A stretch of DNA of 64,000 bases from CAJBLF01 sp964504915 (GTDB taxonomy: Bacteria; Patescibacteriota; Gracilibacteria; Absconditabacterales; Absconditicoccaceae). Below are positions 33,601 to 44,036 of the stretch, one piece after another (position 1 is the stretch's first letter; every line of letters begins with the position of its first letter). The notes under the pieces were generated by a model. That model searched no databases. It was not told the DNA's origin and saw only the letters and a list, made by a program, of their open reading frames with translations. Location of the stretch: assembly GCA_964504915.1 (NCBI GenBank), contig CAZDFH010000001.1, positions 1-64,000 of the forward strand, read 5' to 3'. Position numbers and translations under genes: made by a program.

Positions 33601-35061
33601 CTAATTCGATTCTCTTCTTTCCGCGTGTCTAACTTCTTTATTGTCTTTCTTTTCAAAGAATTCAATTGCCTGCGCTAATTCTTCATGATCCTTAGCATAT
33701 TCGTGGATATCTATTCCTGCTTTATACGCTTCACATGATTGCACTAATGCAGTGGCTCACTTCTGTGTCCCACCAGGATGTGCATGACAACCAGCTCCCA
33801 TCGTGGTAATAAAATCTACATCGCCCATCACATCGATGAATGGTTTGAGTAATGTTGGATTAAGCCCTCATGAAATAATCGGGCAACACTTCTTCATATT
33901 CCTCCAACTATCATCGTCTATAGTTACGTGTTGATGATGATCTTCTTGCACTTTAGTGATTCGATCCAAATCATTTTCTGGAATTTCTCCTCGTGATTGC
34001 TGAAAAAAATGTCCTGGCTCATCAAGTCAGAAAATATTGTGTGCTGCTGTGACATCTTCTTCTGGGCTTCATGCCATCTTGCCTACTCATGCAGTACCGG
34101 TATGGATGCCAGATGTCCCTGCTAGTCTAGCAAATTTGGAAAGCACCAATACGGTGTAGCCGATAGGATTTTCGGGTCTAGTAAACGCACCGTGTCCCGC
34201 TCTGTGGAAGTGGATAAAGACATCAGGATATTTTCTTCTGAGTGTCTGTACTGCCATCCATCCTGCTGTCGTTCCATCGATGAGGAATGCGTATGATCAT
34301 TTTTCCATTCATGAATTGACGATCATCTCACATCTAGAAATCATAGTCTCATAATCTGATGCAGAGACATTGAAGGAATGCACCTTCTTCTGGCCTGTTT
34401 CTTTGACGACCTTTGCCATAGCTTCTGCTACATTCTTCACCATCTTATCGTAAGGACAAAAATCCTGATTGGCTTGGGGTTCATCGTTTTTGACGAAGTC
34501 TCCACCTCCCTTTCGGAAGTCGTATGCTACTTCGGCGTATTCTGATGAAGTTAATCCCATCTTTGGCTTAACGATTGTACCCAGAATTGGTCTGTCATAC
34601 ACATTCAAATATTTCCTCATATCGTCTAATGTATAACTTGGCCCATCATATTGTTCCAACATTGCTGATGGAAATCGTACATCAAGTAATTTCAATGCGT
34701 TGATCTCTTTCATTCAGAAAATATTTCCTGCGATATAGGTTAAGATGTTTTGCACATTCCCACCACGATCAAACAGTCTTCGTGGATACGCAATTCGTAC
34801 GAGGTTTTTTTCCAGATCTAGTTTGTAGACGAGAGAATTCATCTCTCTAGAAAAAGCTGTCTCGGTCTGCACCGCAAAGTTAGTACCAGTGCTCGATTCT
34901 GCTGAGACTTCACATGCTGCTTGCAAAATATTTAATTTTCCTCATGGGATCAAATGAAATACTGCGAGCATATATTCGCCATTTTTTGGATCCTTGAGAT
35001 CCATGTTTACGTACGCTGCCTGATGTGGATTGAGCGTAGCGAGAAGTTCTTGAATGTTCAT
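33601..35061 (-). CDS. RuBisCO large subunit, form II/III-like
   Basis: Carboxylates ribulose-1,5-bisphosphate to two 3-phosphoglycerates. 486 aa. Starts MNIQELLATLNPHQAAYVNM. Catalytic blocks: GTIVKPKMGLTSSEYAEVAY near residue 160, GGGDFVKNDEPQANQDFCP near residue 190 with the lysine that is carbamylated, HRAGHGAFTRPENP and a C-terminal GAGCHAHPGGTQKGA. No small-subunit gene is seen. Length and the KNDEPQ block suit the II/III hybrid forms known from methanogens and SR1. Several UGA codons stand at glycines. The stop codon TAG abuts a micro-repeat tract. Confidence 0.93.
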
Positions 35062-35088
35062 TTTTGTTTGGAAATAATAAAGTAAAAA

Positions 35089-35799
35089 TTATCTGGCAAT
35101 AGTATATTCTTTCATAATTTCTTCCGCTTCTTTTTCTGTACTAATATCTCTATAATAACAGCCTCTATTGCCATACGATTCTTCTTGTTCGAATACGACT
35201 TCTACTGGATATGGAGATCAATGCTCTCTTTTCACCAGCACAAGATATGGAGTATTTTCTTTGAAATGTACTTTACCCCGATTACTGCCTCGTAGATTAT
35301 TAGTATCCATAGTATTCTTGAATGCTCCTTTCTCTTTCATCTTTTGGATAGCATCTGGGTCTTTTTCTTTTTGAGCTACAAATACCGCTGTACGATGATT
35401 ATTAATATTATTTTCTATATGTTCCCATGATCCTTTTATCTCATCCCATATCGCTTGTATTTTTTTCATCGCAGGGAATTCTCCTCTTACTACCTCTTTG
35501 TCTGTCGCTATAATTCTCCAATCTATACCAGGTACTTTATGATAAGATGTGGGATTTTTCTCTTTTTCTTCAGCAATCTTTTCTGCTGTCTGCACAAGCT
35601 TCTGATACTCTAGATACTCATCTAGATGTTCTTTCTTTAGCTTTCTACTCTCTTTCAAAATTTCTTCTGACGTTTTTTCGCTAAGTACGTTGAGCACTTG
35701 TAATAAGTCTTCAGAAACTTGCAACTCTCATGCATTGATTTGGTTCTTGATCTCTTGAACCTGGTTCAGTACCTGCTCTCAGATAGTTGAAGTAGTCAT
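35089..35799 (-). CDS. Unknown 236-aa protein beside RuBisCO
   Basis: Starts MTTSTIGEQVLNQVQEIKNQ. The N-terminal half is a charged helical region (ILKESRKLKKEHLDEYLEYQ), the C-terminal half mixed, ending EKEAEEIMKEYTIAR then TAA. Two or three UGA codons. It lies 27 bp upstream of the RuBisCO gene in the same direction. No family recognised; whether it has a role in the pathway is unknown. Confidence 0.7.
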
Positions 35800-35826
35800 T
35801 TCTGTGGAAGATAAGAAGATAAAATG

Positions 35827-37290
35827 TTATTTTCTAATTTCTATGATATGTTCCTTGCCATCGTTTTCTACAACGATTATTTTTCTCTCTCATTCATCGT
35901 AGGTCTTTAGTCTTTTGTCATAGAGTTGAGGTTTTACTTCTCATGTACTGTTTTCTACTATCTGGTATTTTTTACCGTTTTTGATGACTTGATAATTATG
36001 TTCGTTGGCGATATATTCTCCGCCCAATCACAATTTATTTCATTCTAGATCATATAACTCTACATCATTACCAGTGGTAAAATGTTTTACTACTTTTCTA
36101 TTCACATAGGTACCTCATGCTACGCCTATAAATTCCAATACTTTTTTTGTTTTCGCGTTGATAAAGACATCCTTCTTGGGAAGTCCGTTTTCTCTTTTTT
36201 CTATACCGCATAGAATAAATATACCATTGTTTAATCTTTCTTGATTGTTCCTCATATTATTTTTATTGATATCATGAGGGTATGTTATTTGATAATCCAA
36301 TTCATCATCTGAGCTAAACACGATATTTCATTCTTTATCGATAATTTTCTCGACTGACGTTCATTTATCCTCTTGGAATGTAATGCTAAAATCAGCAGTC
36401 ATTTTTGCTTTTTCTTTTTGCCTGGCCTCATATTGTTCTATTTCGTCTGCTGTATCTTTCCTGTACTGTTGGTATACTTCTTCATTCTGTATCTTATCTG
36501 TGGCATGATACTCTCCATCTCGTGTTTCTCATTCATTTATTATTAGATATTGTCTTTCGTCCATAACTCTAGATGGTTTTGAAAAAAGGAGCTTACCATT
36601 TTTTCTCCCTATAAAATTATCCTCTGCGGGTATAGCATCTGCTATCTTATGCATATGCTCGTCATATAATGCCAATACTTTTGTTTCTCCTTGCTTGTAT
36701 TGATCGCGATATAGATTATGACGTGATCGATAATCAACATCTCATTTTGCTTTTAGCACCTCATGTCCTTCTCTGTCCAATACCTCATATGTTTCTGGTC
36801 ATTCTACCATGTGATTACCTTCGTTCTTTGCCTGTATTCCTAGATAATACTCTCCACATTTATTAATCTGGGAATAGCTTTTCCCTGTATCTGTAAATGT
36901 TTCACCATCACTGGTAAATATCTTGGAATTTCCATAATTAGCTGTAAAGATTACCTTCCCCTCATCATAGAAGGAATTGGTACCGAGAGCTTCTGCTATT
37001 TCTGTGTCTCTGTGGTATTTAGCTACATATTCGTCCTCATTGATTACTGTTGTTCACTTTTCTTCTATCTCTGACAATTTCATATACTCATTATATTGAT
37101 CAGGATACTTCTTTTTCAACTCTTTGATCTTTTTGATGACGTTTTCTTCTGGAGTGTTTACAAAATCATCCAAAGCACTAGATAATTCTTCAGATGCGTT
37201 TAGTTGATTAGCTTTGATCTTGGTACGAATGCTTTCTGCCTGTTGGATAATTCTTTCAGGAAGAGATGGGGATGAGTTTGTTTTGTCCAT
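35827..37290 (-). CDS. Unknown 487-aa beta-rich repeat protein
   Basis: One frame with many UGA codons and no true stop inside. After a helical N-terminus (MDKTNSSPSLPERIIQQAES) the protein is a series of short beta-strand units such as GKVIFTANYGNSKIFTSDG, ETYEVLDREGHEVLKAKG, VELYDLEGNKLGLGG and IENSTGEVKPQLYDKR-like ends. The spacing resembles WG-repeat or beta-propeller proteins. No signal peptide. It lies between the R15P isomerase gene and the 236-aa gene in the same direction. Confidence 0.75.
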
Positions 37291-37372
37291 TTTTATTGGC
37301 TGTAAAGGGTAAAAAGTTTTTAAAGTTAAAGGGTTTGTTTATTGGTTATTGGTGTATTGGTTATTGGGTTAC

Positions 37373-37412
37373 TCGAAGTCTAAGTTCTAAGTTCTCCTAT
37401 CTAAGTTCTAAG
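37373..37412. repeat. CTAAGTTCTAAGTT micro-repeat overlapping a stop codon
   Basis: Tandem CTAAGTT units between the beta-rich protein gene and the R15P isomerase gene; the isomerase stop codon (37408-37410) lies inside the tract. Confidence 0.6.
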
Positions 37413-38379
37413 TCATCATCCATGGATAATAGGTCTTCACATATCTCTTAATATCTTTGGGTGGAATGATGCCATATTCAGTGATAATACCTGTAATAAA
37501 TTTCGCGGGAACCATATCAAATGCGTAGTTGATAATGTCCAATCATCTCGGAGCATCTGGTCGCACTTCAGAGCCAGGTCTTTTTTCTATTTTTACTTTT
37601 CATTCTGTATCTACTTTGGTCAAACTTCCTACGACATATACTGGGATTCATGAATGCCATGCAGACATTGCAATAGCAAAACTTCCAATCTTGTTGTACA
37701 CATCACCATTGAGCTTGATACAATCGCTACCAATAAGCACGATATCTACATTTACCTCTGATTCATATACATTGTCTGTAAAGAATACTGCAGATCATTC
37801 CGTCACCATCGTATCTGGCACGCCAGCTTTGAGTAAATCCAGAGATGTCTTTCTGCCTTGATAAAGAGGTCTAGTTTCACTGTTGTAGACGTGAATTTTC
37901 TTCCCCATATCTCGAGCCGTGGTAAGCACTTTAACGACTGAACCCGAATGACAATGCGTCATGATGTTGTAACCAGATTTGATTATTTTGGCTCCAATCT
38001 TTGGTCTGATTTTCTCTTCTCATTGCACATCTAACAGATACATTTTTAATGATTTTATGACTTTTGTTTGTAACTGATTTACTTGTTTTATTGGAGATTC
38101 TTTTCAACTCGTTAACCCGCTAACTTTTGAACTCGTTAACTGTACAAGCCCGCACTTCATCCCATTGAATAACATCGGTTCTGTAGCTCTGGCTTTCATT
38201 AGCAGCTTGGCTCCTTGTTTGACGAATGATTCCAATTCCTTGATGGTCTTGAATTTCTTGGTCTTGAGTTCGCTGATTATAATCTCCAGTGCTGCCTTGG
38301 CAACATTCGTCGCTCATTGGATTTTGATCGACTTGATATCATCGGCTACTTTCTGGATATTTGTTAATGAATGTTTCAT
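37408..38379 (-). CDS. Ribose-1,5-bisphosphate isomerase (eIF2B-like)
   Basis: Converts ribose-1,5-bisphosphate from AMP phosphorylase into ribulose-1,5-bisphosphate for RuBisCO. 323 aa of the eIF2B alpha/methylthioribose-1-phosphate isomerase fold. Visible blocks: GATNVAKAALEII, ARATEPMLFNGM, IMTHCHSGSVVKVL, YNSETRPLYQGRKTSLDLL, TDNVYESEVNVDIVLIGSD followed by CIKLNGDVYNKIGSFAIA. Near residue 85 the family sequence is interrupted by about 12 residues (QLTSSKVSGLTSG) encoded by an AACTCGTTAAC-type micro-repeat. Assignment as R15P isomerase rests on motifs plus the AMP phosphorylase and RuBisCO neighbours. Confidence 0.87.
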
Positions 38380-38421
38380 TAATTTTTGTCAAAACTAAAA
38401 GACAATTAATTATACTGAGAA

Positions 38422-38700
38422 ATGGCAAAAAAAGCAAATTTTGTGACATGATTTCAGATGATTCGTCTGAAGATTTCAGAAGATTGCCAGATGGCTGAAA
38501 AGATTATTATACATAATGTCATTAAGCAGGCTTTGGATGGATATTTGCCATTATTGTACAACAGCATTTTGCTTTGCTTCTTAGTTGCTCTTTTTTATGC
38601 TAGAAGTGATTTTTATCCTTCATTTGCTCCTGATGTGATTGTGAACGAAACGTCGGTTATCTTGAATCATTATCGCCTGCGCTTGCGTTGGCTCGGCTAG
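38422..38700 (+). CDS. Possible 92-aa membrane protein
   Basis: Starts MAKKANFVTGFQMIRLKISE with one UGA; a hydrophobic stretch (LYNSILLCFLVALFYARSD) lies in the middle. It ends in TAG and overlaps the next gene by 68 bp in another frame. Either the overlap is real or one of the two starts is wrong. TATACT stands 10 bp upstream. Confidence 0.4.
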
Positions 38701-39505
38701 TTTCGCTGGATTGCTAGCGAATGATCAGCCGCTAGGTACTCGACTCTGGAATACGAAACTCATCAAAACCGATACCACTGCGATCGGCAAGTTTCTCGTG
38801 ACGCAATGAGCTACGGAACTCTATCTCCAAGCAAACACCGATATCTCAGACAAGGTCTATGAAAACTTCATCAGCAAGCTCCGCAAACAAGACATTCAGG
38901 TATATTTTCTTTTGGGAGATGCGAAGTGGATCTATCCAGAACAGCAGACGAAACTTAGTAGCACACTTGATCGATATACCCGTTATCAAAAGCAAGCTAC
39001 GACGAAACAGAAATTTGTGTGACTTCATATGGACGTCGAGCCCTATACCTTGGATGGACGAGATCGTGATCAGAGTGGGACGATTTTGCTGTATCAGCAG
39101 CTCATTCGTAGCATCATTGATCGTTTGCCTGAGGAAGAAATTATTTGGGATGTGCCTTTCTGGTTTGATGTATTGCCGTATCAAAATGTTTTCTGAAACT
39201 GAACATTGGGTGAGCGGTTGTGGACCACCACGGATGGCTTGACTATCATGGCCTATCGCAACACCGCGAAAAAGATACAAAGCATCATCACGGAAGAAGT
39301 CGCTCTCGCGAAGAGATATGATAAAAAATTAATCATCTGAGTAGAGACAGGAAAATCTAGCGAATGATCATCAGTAAGTTTTTGTGGTAAGGGAATGAAA
39401 GTAGTGAAAAAAGAATTGAACAAAGTGGCCGATACGCTCGATAATGAGTGAATATATTTTGGCTTCGCCATCCATCATTATACCACGCGAAAAGCGATGA
39501 AATAA
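38633..39505 (+). CDS. Secreted protein, possible glycoside-hydrolase-like barrel
   Basis: 290 aa. The N-terminus MGLGTKRRLSGIIIACACVG is a signal peptide: basic n-region then a hydrophobic core. The mature part has alternating strands and helices with acidic ends typical of a TIM barrel: FLVTQGATELYLQ, VYFLLGDAKW, FVGLHMDVEPYTLDG, IIWDVPFW, LTIMAYRNT, LIIGVETGKSS and FGFAIHHY. The HMDVEPY and GVETG motifs recall glycoside hydrolases; the exact family is not clear. Ends in TAA just before a terminator. Confidence 0.7.
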
Positions 39506-39532
39506 AAAAAATGCTGGTAAAGCATTTTTTTG
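39504..39532. terminator. Bidirectional terminator
   Basis: AAAAAAATGCT and AGCATTTTTTT pair around GGTAA. It ends the secreted-protein gene and, on the other strand, the 192-aa gene. Confidence 0.8.
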
Positions 39533-39565
39533 AGTGTATAGTGTAGAGTGTAGAGTATGACCTTT

Positions 39566-40144
39566 TTACTTATAGAAAACACGTACCTCCTCTTTTGGAT
39601 TTTTCACTCATGCCATTCTATGTATCTTGGCTACAGTCTTTTCGACTACCGACATTCTCTCATCTACTGGATAGAGCGCTAATTCTTCAAGGAGGGGTAG
39701 TAGCACATTAACTTCTTCATTATCCTCACAAAAATGATAGTTTGATAATTTTTCGAGTTTTGCTATATCATCTATCGGCGTATGTATACATGGCAAACTT
39801 TGTACTGCTGTATGCAAATCTTCTCCATCATGAGACACTTTGCCATTTTGATGTTGCAATAATCTGATAGAGAATGGAGCCATATCTAATGGACTTTCAG
39901 CACGTTGCACGAGGAAAAATTTCTTTTCTCCATTGAGATATTGTTTTAACTTGTCTAGATAACCGAGTACTACCTTTTGATTCTCTATAATTGCCTTGTT
40001 TTGTAATGATAATAATATCTCGCCCAATTTGCTTTTTACTACTTGACTATCTTGAGTCACTTGCAAATTATTGTTTCATGGTTTTTGATCTAGCACTGGT
40101 TGGACAGCATTTGTAGCTTCTCAAGGGATTTCGGTTTTTTTCAT
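39566..40144 (-). CDS. Unknown 192-aa protein
   Basis: Starts MKKTEIPGEATNAVQPVLDQ. Helical, with KLGEILLSLQNKAIIENQKV and a beta-like middle KKFFLVQRAES. Ends AGVKNPKEEVRVFYK then TAA, read through UGA. A strong promoter stands 36 bp upstream. No family recognised. Confidence 0.7.
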
Positions 40145-40179
40145 GAGGAAGGATGAGAAATAGTAAAATTACTGACGTT

Positions 40180-40207
40180 TTTATATATATTTCACACTTT
40201 GTGTCAA
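40180..40207 (-). promoter_or_regulatory. Promoter of the 192-aa gene
   Basis: -35 TTGACA, 16-bp spacer, -10 TATAAA. The spacer AGTGTGAAATATA closely matches that of the promoter at 59804-59831. Confidence 0.75.
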
Positions 40208-40239
40208 TAGATTTTGGCGTATGAGATATCTGGGAATTA

Positions 40240-40267
40240 AAAAAAATGCCGGTAGGGCATTTTTTTG
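40240..40267 (-). terminator. Terminator of the GyrI-like gene
   Basis: AAAAAATGCC and GGCATTTTTT pair around GGTAG. Same design as the terminator at 39504-39532. Confidence 0.75.
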
Positions 40268-40299
40268 CGTGTAATTATATAGAAACTTTCCACCTAGTT

Positions 40300-40345
40300 G
40301 TAGGGGCGAATAGTATTCGCCCGGGCGTTTAATAAACGCCCCTAC
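40300..40345. repeat. GTAGGGGCG...CGCCCCTAC palindromic element
   Basis: A 46-bp double palindrome: GGGGCGAATA/TATTCGCCC followed by GGGCGTTTA/TAAACGCCCC, with outer arms GTAGGGGCG and CGCCCCTAC. Elements of this look are common dispersed repeats in unrelated bacteria. Confidence 0.65.
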
Positions 40346-40352
40346 GTATTTT

Positions 40353-40904
40353 TTACTTTACAATTTCAGCGATGTAATAAATTTTCTTTGCTGTCACGTC
40401 ATAGAGCTCTGTCCTTGCCACTCCTGTATTGTATCCTTTTTCTTTGAGATACGCATTTACGACTGGATATACTCTTATCGGACCAACCATATAGGAGAAG
40501 CTATTTTTGTAAGGAAATTCTACTACAACCATATTTCATCCCTCTACTACTTTGAGTTTGTAGTCTGCTGATTTTTTATTCAACTTAGCAAAATCAGATT
40601 GAGATATGACACTTCCTACGTCACTTCTCAGACTTTTCCCAGAGATGGCATCTGGATCATCATAATAGATACCGACACCTGTCGATGAGGTTACCCCAGC
40701 ACCAGATAGTGCATCATACAACTTTGTCATGGTCGGACCAACATCCTTATACTCTCATGTAAATGTGGTGTATGCAATGACATACGGTGCCATAGCTTTT
40801 TCTGTCACTGCTGGTGTAGTAAATCCGCCAAGGTACCATCGAGCGACGATAAGCACAGCGACGATAATGCCGATAATGACCAGAAGATTTCTAAGGAGTT
40901 TCAT
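40353..40904 (-). CDS. Membrane-anchored GyrI-like ligand-binding protein
   Basis: 183 aa. The N-terminal helix LLVIIGIIVAVLIVARWYLG is a signal anchor. The rest resembles the GyrI/SOUL-like effector domain: YVIAYTTFTGEYKDVGPTMTKLYDAL, GIYYDDPDAISGKSLRSDVG, ADYKLKVVEGGNMVVVEFPY. Such domains bind small molecules; the ligand is unknown. One UGA (Gly) in FTGEY and one in VEGGN. Confidence 0.7.
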
Positions 40905-40920
40905 TGAGATTGATTGAAAA

Positions 40921-41020
40921 AAATAAAATCCTCCGTCTCACATCCGTTCGCCACCTCCTTTAGCAAAGGAGGCTTACAATGTGGAGCACCCCTCTTTGCT
41001 AAAGAGGGGGAGGGGTGATT
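40921..41020. repeat. Dispersed hairpin element, copy 1
   Basis: Begins AAATAAAATCCTCCGTCTC and contains two hairpins: CCTCCTTT-AGC-AAAGGAGG and CCCCTCTTT-GCT-AAAGAGGGG, ending GGGGTGATTC. A second copy lies at 45639-45760 with the same order of parts. Confidence 0.75.
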
Positions 41021-41034
41021 CTATATTATTAGCT

Positions 41035-43170
41035 TTATATCTTCATACAAGCTACTTTACCATCGGCATCTATTCCCTTGATCTTGACTCTAATCACTTG
41101 TCCAAGCTTGAATGAATTGGTAAGTGGCGTCTCGTATCTCTGACCAAGATTGGAAATATGACAAAGTCCCATTTTCTTTTTTGGTAATTCTACGAATAAT
41201 CCATAATCCTCTATTCTCTTGATCTTTGCGTCGAATTCCTGTCCTGGCTCTAAGTCAGAAGCGATTTCAAGGACGATAGCTATAACCTTGTCGATCACTG
41301 CTTGATCCTTGTGTCCGATATAACATGTTCCATCGTCTTCGAAGTCAATCTTTACTCCTGGATTTTGATCGATAATTCCATTGATTACCTCGCCACCCTT
41401 TCCGATGACTTCTCTTACTTTATCTGCTTTGATATGAATGATCTGAATCTTTGGCGCGTGTTCTCTGAGTGTCGCGTTTGGCTTGTCAATCGTCTTGAGC
41501 ATAAAGTCCATGATCTCTACATAGCCTTCACATGCTCTATCAATTGTTTCGTGGATGATATCCATCGTCAATCCTTTGAGCTTCGTATCTAACTGGATAG
41601 CAGTGATACCATCTTTGGTACCAGCTACTTTGAAATCCATATCTCCCGTGAAATCTTCTGTCCCCATAAGATCATTTAAGACCAAATGTTTTTTGATTTC
41701 ATCGCTATCATCATCGTGTTCTGTCATCAATCCCATCGCGATTCCAGCGACCGGTTTTTTGAGTTGGACTCCAGCATCCATCAAGGCAAGCGTAGATCAG
41801 CAAACAGATCCCATAGAGGTAGATCCACCCGAACCTAAACATTCAGATACTACTCTGATGGTATAAGGAAATTCTTCCATCGTGGGTAATAATCTTTCCA
41901 ATGCCTTCTCTGCTAATCTTCCATGTCCGATTTCTCTCCTTCCTGTGCCTCTCATAGCTTTCGCTTCATGGACTGAATACGGAGGGAAATTGTAATGATG
42001 AATATATCTCTGATGAACATTGTAATTTTCTGTATCGTCGAGGATCAAATATTCTTTTGGTCATCCAAGCGTAACGGTACTCAAGACCTGAGTATCTCCT
42101 CTTCGGAATAATCCAGCTCCATGTACTCTAGGAAGTAATCCTACTTCACAGTATAATGATCTAATATCTTTTACGTCTCTATCATCTATTCTTTTGCCTG
42201 TCTCTAAAGTACGAGAGCGGATAAATTTTTTGATAATAGCGAAGACGGCCATTTTGACTTTGGCTTCTGTGAATTCTTCTTTTTCTTTGTCTTCGATATG
42301 CTCCTTACAGAGTTCTATTGCTTCCTTTTCGTAAAGTGAATATAATTCGTTGAATGGCACTTTGCTATTGCCTGCCATTGCGTTGAGTTTATCTTTGGTC
42401 AAAATATTACTTACGAAAGAGATCAGATCAGCTGATGGTTTGTTGTAGATGATTTCTTTTTTGGCAACGTCTAATTTTTTAAGAAATTCCAACTGAAAAT
42501 CACATGATTGATCGATCGCTTTTTGACCTACTTCAAATGCTTTTTTCATCAAATCAGCTGGCACTTCAGCACCATCGGCTTCGATCATATTGATAGTTCC
42601 TTTTTTTCCAGCGACGACAAGATTAAACATACTTCTGGTTATCTCTTCGCTTGTAGGATTGATAATAAATTTTTCGTCAATGTAGCCAATCTGCGCTGCG
42701 CCTACTGGTCCGTCAAAAGGAATTCCTGCTGCCATGATAGACAGTGAAGATCCGATCATCATTGCGACTCCCGAATCGAATGTCTGGTCCAATGCCAAAG
42801 GCGTCACGGTAATCACTACGTCATTGATCATTCCCTTGGGAAACATTGGTCTCAACGCTCTATCGATAAGTCTACAGTACAAGATTGCTTGATCTGATGG
42901 TCTACCTTCTCTTCTCCTGTATGCCGCGCCACCAAGTCTGCCTGCTGCTGAGAAACTCTCTCTGACATCTATCATGAGAGGTAAAAAATCTGAATCTGGT
43001 TTTGGTTTGGCTTCCATCACGGTAGCCACGAGAAATACGTTTTCTCCGAATTGTACTCTCAGAGAATTGTCTGCTTGCACTGCTAATTTACCTGTCTCGA
43101 AAGAAATCTGCTTCCCTTCTCGATCAAAGGTTTTTGCATGTACATCAAATTTTTTTGCTGTAATAGCCAT
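41035..43170 (-). CDS. pnp: Polynucleotide phosphorylase
   Basis: 3'-5' phosphorolytic exoribonuclease, 711 aa. First RNase PH domain (SLRVQFGENVFLVATVMEA, GRPSDQAILYCRLIDRALRP), helical linker, second RNase PH domain (GLLPRVHGAGLFRRGDTQVLSTVTLG, CGSTLALMDAGVQL), then a KH domain (VREVIGKGGEVINGI) and an S1 domain (EFDAKIKRIEDYGLFVEL). Two UGA codons encode the glycines of VTLG and CGST. The C-terminus is complete, ending in TAA. Confidence 0.95.
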
Positions 43171-43234
43171 GGTAAAAATATTAAGAATAAAAGTCTGGTC
43201 AGAAAATACGGCGACTAGACAGATTATATCGACC

Positions 43235-43380
43235 TCTGGTGTTGAAGGACTTTGTCCTGTTGAGGGTTGAAGCTCGCGTTGCTCGCTGTGGAGGGTTGAA
43301 ATGATTCCATTTCTTAACCTCTCAACTTCTCAACTCTCAACTTTCCAACCTCCGCCTCCGGCGGACGATATAATCTGCCT
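43235..43380. repeat. TTGAAGG/CTCAACTT micro-repeat tract upstream of pnp
   Basis: Imperfect repeats of GGGTTGAAG and of CTCAACTCTCAACTT, which are partly complementary, then a CCTCCGCCTCCGGCGG palindrome. The whole gap 43171-43509 holds this tract, the pnp promoter and no gene that I can see. Confidence 0.55.
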
Positions 43381-43410
43381 TTCTAATCAGCAGAATTTTC
43401 TTTCGGAGAA

Positions 43411-43438
43411 AATATAACAATTCGCAAGGTAATTGCAA
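43411..43438 (-). promoter_or_regulatory. Promoter of pnp
   Basis: -35 TTGCAA, 16-bp spacer, -10 TATATT. A second TTGCAA lies about 11 bp further upstream. Confidence 0.7.
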
Positions 43439-43504
43439 AGTAATTGCAAAAAAATCTAGTTCTCTTTAATATGCATGCATATCTTAGACAACTAGATTTC
43501 TAAT

Positions 43505-43520
43505 GGGCATTATAATGCCC
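43505..43520. repeat. Perfect 16-bp palindrome at a stop codon
   Basis: GGGCATTATAATGCCC overlaps the TAA of the 134-aa gene. It could act as a terminator stem or a binding site. Confidence 0.5.
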
Positions 43521-43914
43521 TTAATCTTTTCATCAGGTTTTGCCAATTCCCATTGCTGAATGTTTGAGTGCTTTTGAAAGCGACAAACAATCTTTTTTCG
43601 TTATTCGCATAATCGCTTTCATGCCATGTAGAAACAAGAATTACCTTTACCTCTGACCCGATTTCCTGAAGATCGTCCAGCACTAACGTTGCTGTATTTT
43701 GGTAGGTTTGTGTTTTTCTCCCTCCAAAATCTCCAGCATCAGAAATGGTTTCGTCAAGAAAGATAGCTAGAACATCTGGCTCAGTAACTTTCCCCATCAA
43801 TTCAAAATGATGAGCTACTACTTCGCAAATGAATTCTGTATCCTCAAAGCCCATTTTCATGGCATGCTCCATATCAGCATTACCAAAGAACAATAAAACT
43901 TTTCTTTTTTCCAT
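43510..43914 (-). CDS. Unknown 134-aa protein, possible receiver-like fold
   Basis: Starts MEKRKVLLFFGNADMEHAMK. Alternating strands and helices (VLLFFGN, DVLAIFLDETISD, VKVILVSTW) suggest an alpha/beta sandwich like a receiver domain, but the phosphorylation signature is not clear. No UGA codon needed. The stop lies in a GGGCATTATAATGCCC palindrome. Confidence 0.7.
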   Translation of the reverse strand: MEKRKVLLFFGNADMEHAMKMGFEDTEFICEVVAHHFELMGKVTEPDVLAIFLDETISDAGDFGGRKTQTYQNTATLVLDDLQEIGSEVKVILVSTWHESDYANNEKRLFVAFKSTQTFSNGNWQNLMKRLRAL

Positions 43915-43959
43915 AATCGCTGTCTTTTATATTTGTTACACTTATTTTTCTGTGACAGA

Positions 43960-43987
43960 TATATAACAATCTGCTCAGCAATTGCAA
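43960..43987 (-). promoter_or_regulatory. Promoter of the 134-aa gene
   Basis: -35 TTGCAA, 16-bp spacer, -10 TATATA. As at pnp, a partial TTGTAA copy lies about 11 bp upstream of the -35. Confidence 0.7.
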
Positions 43988-44036
43988 AGTAATTACAAAA
44001 AGATACTAAAAGTTTGCCCGATACAGAGATTGGGCA

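Noticed and set aside
43505..43520. An origin or regulatory operator at a perfect palindrome
   Set aside because: It is single, short and placed at a gene end; a terminator stem or chance explains it as well.
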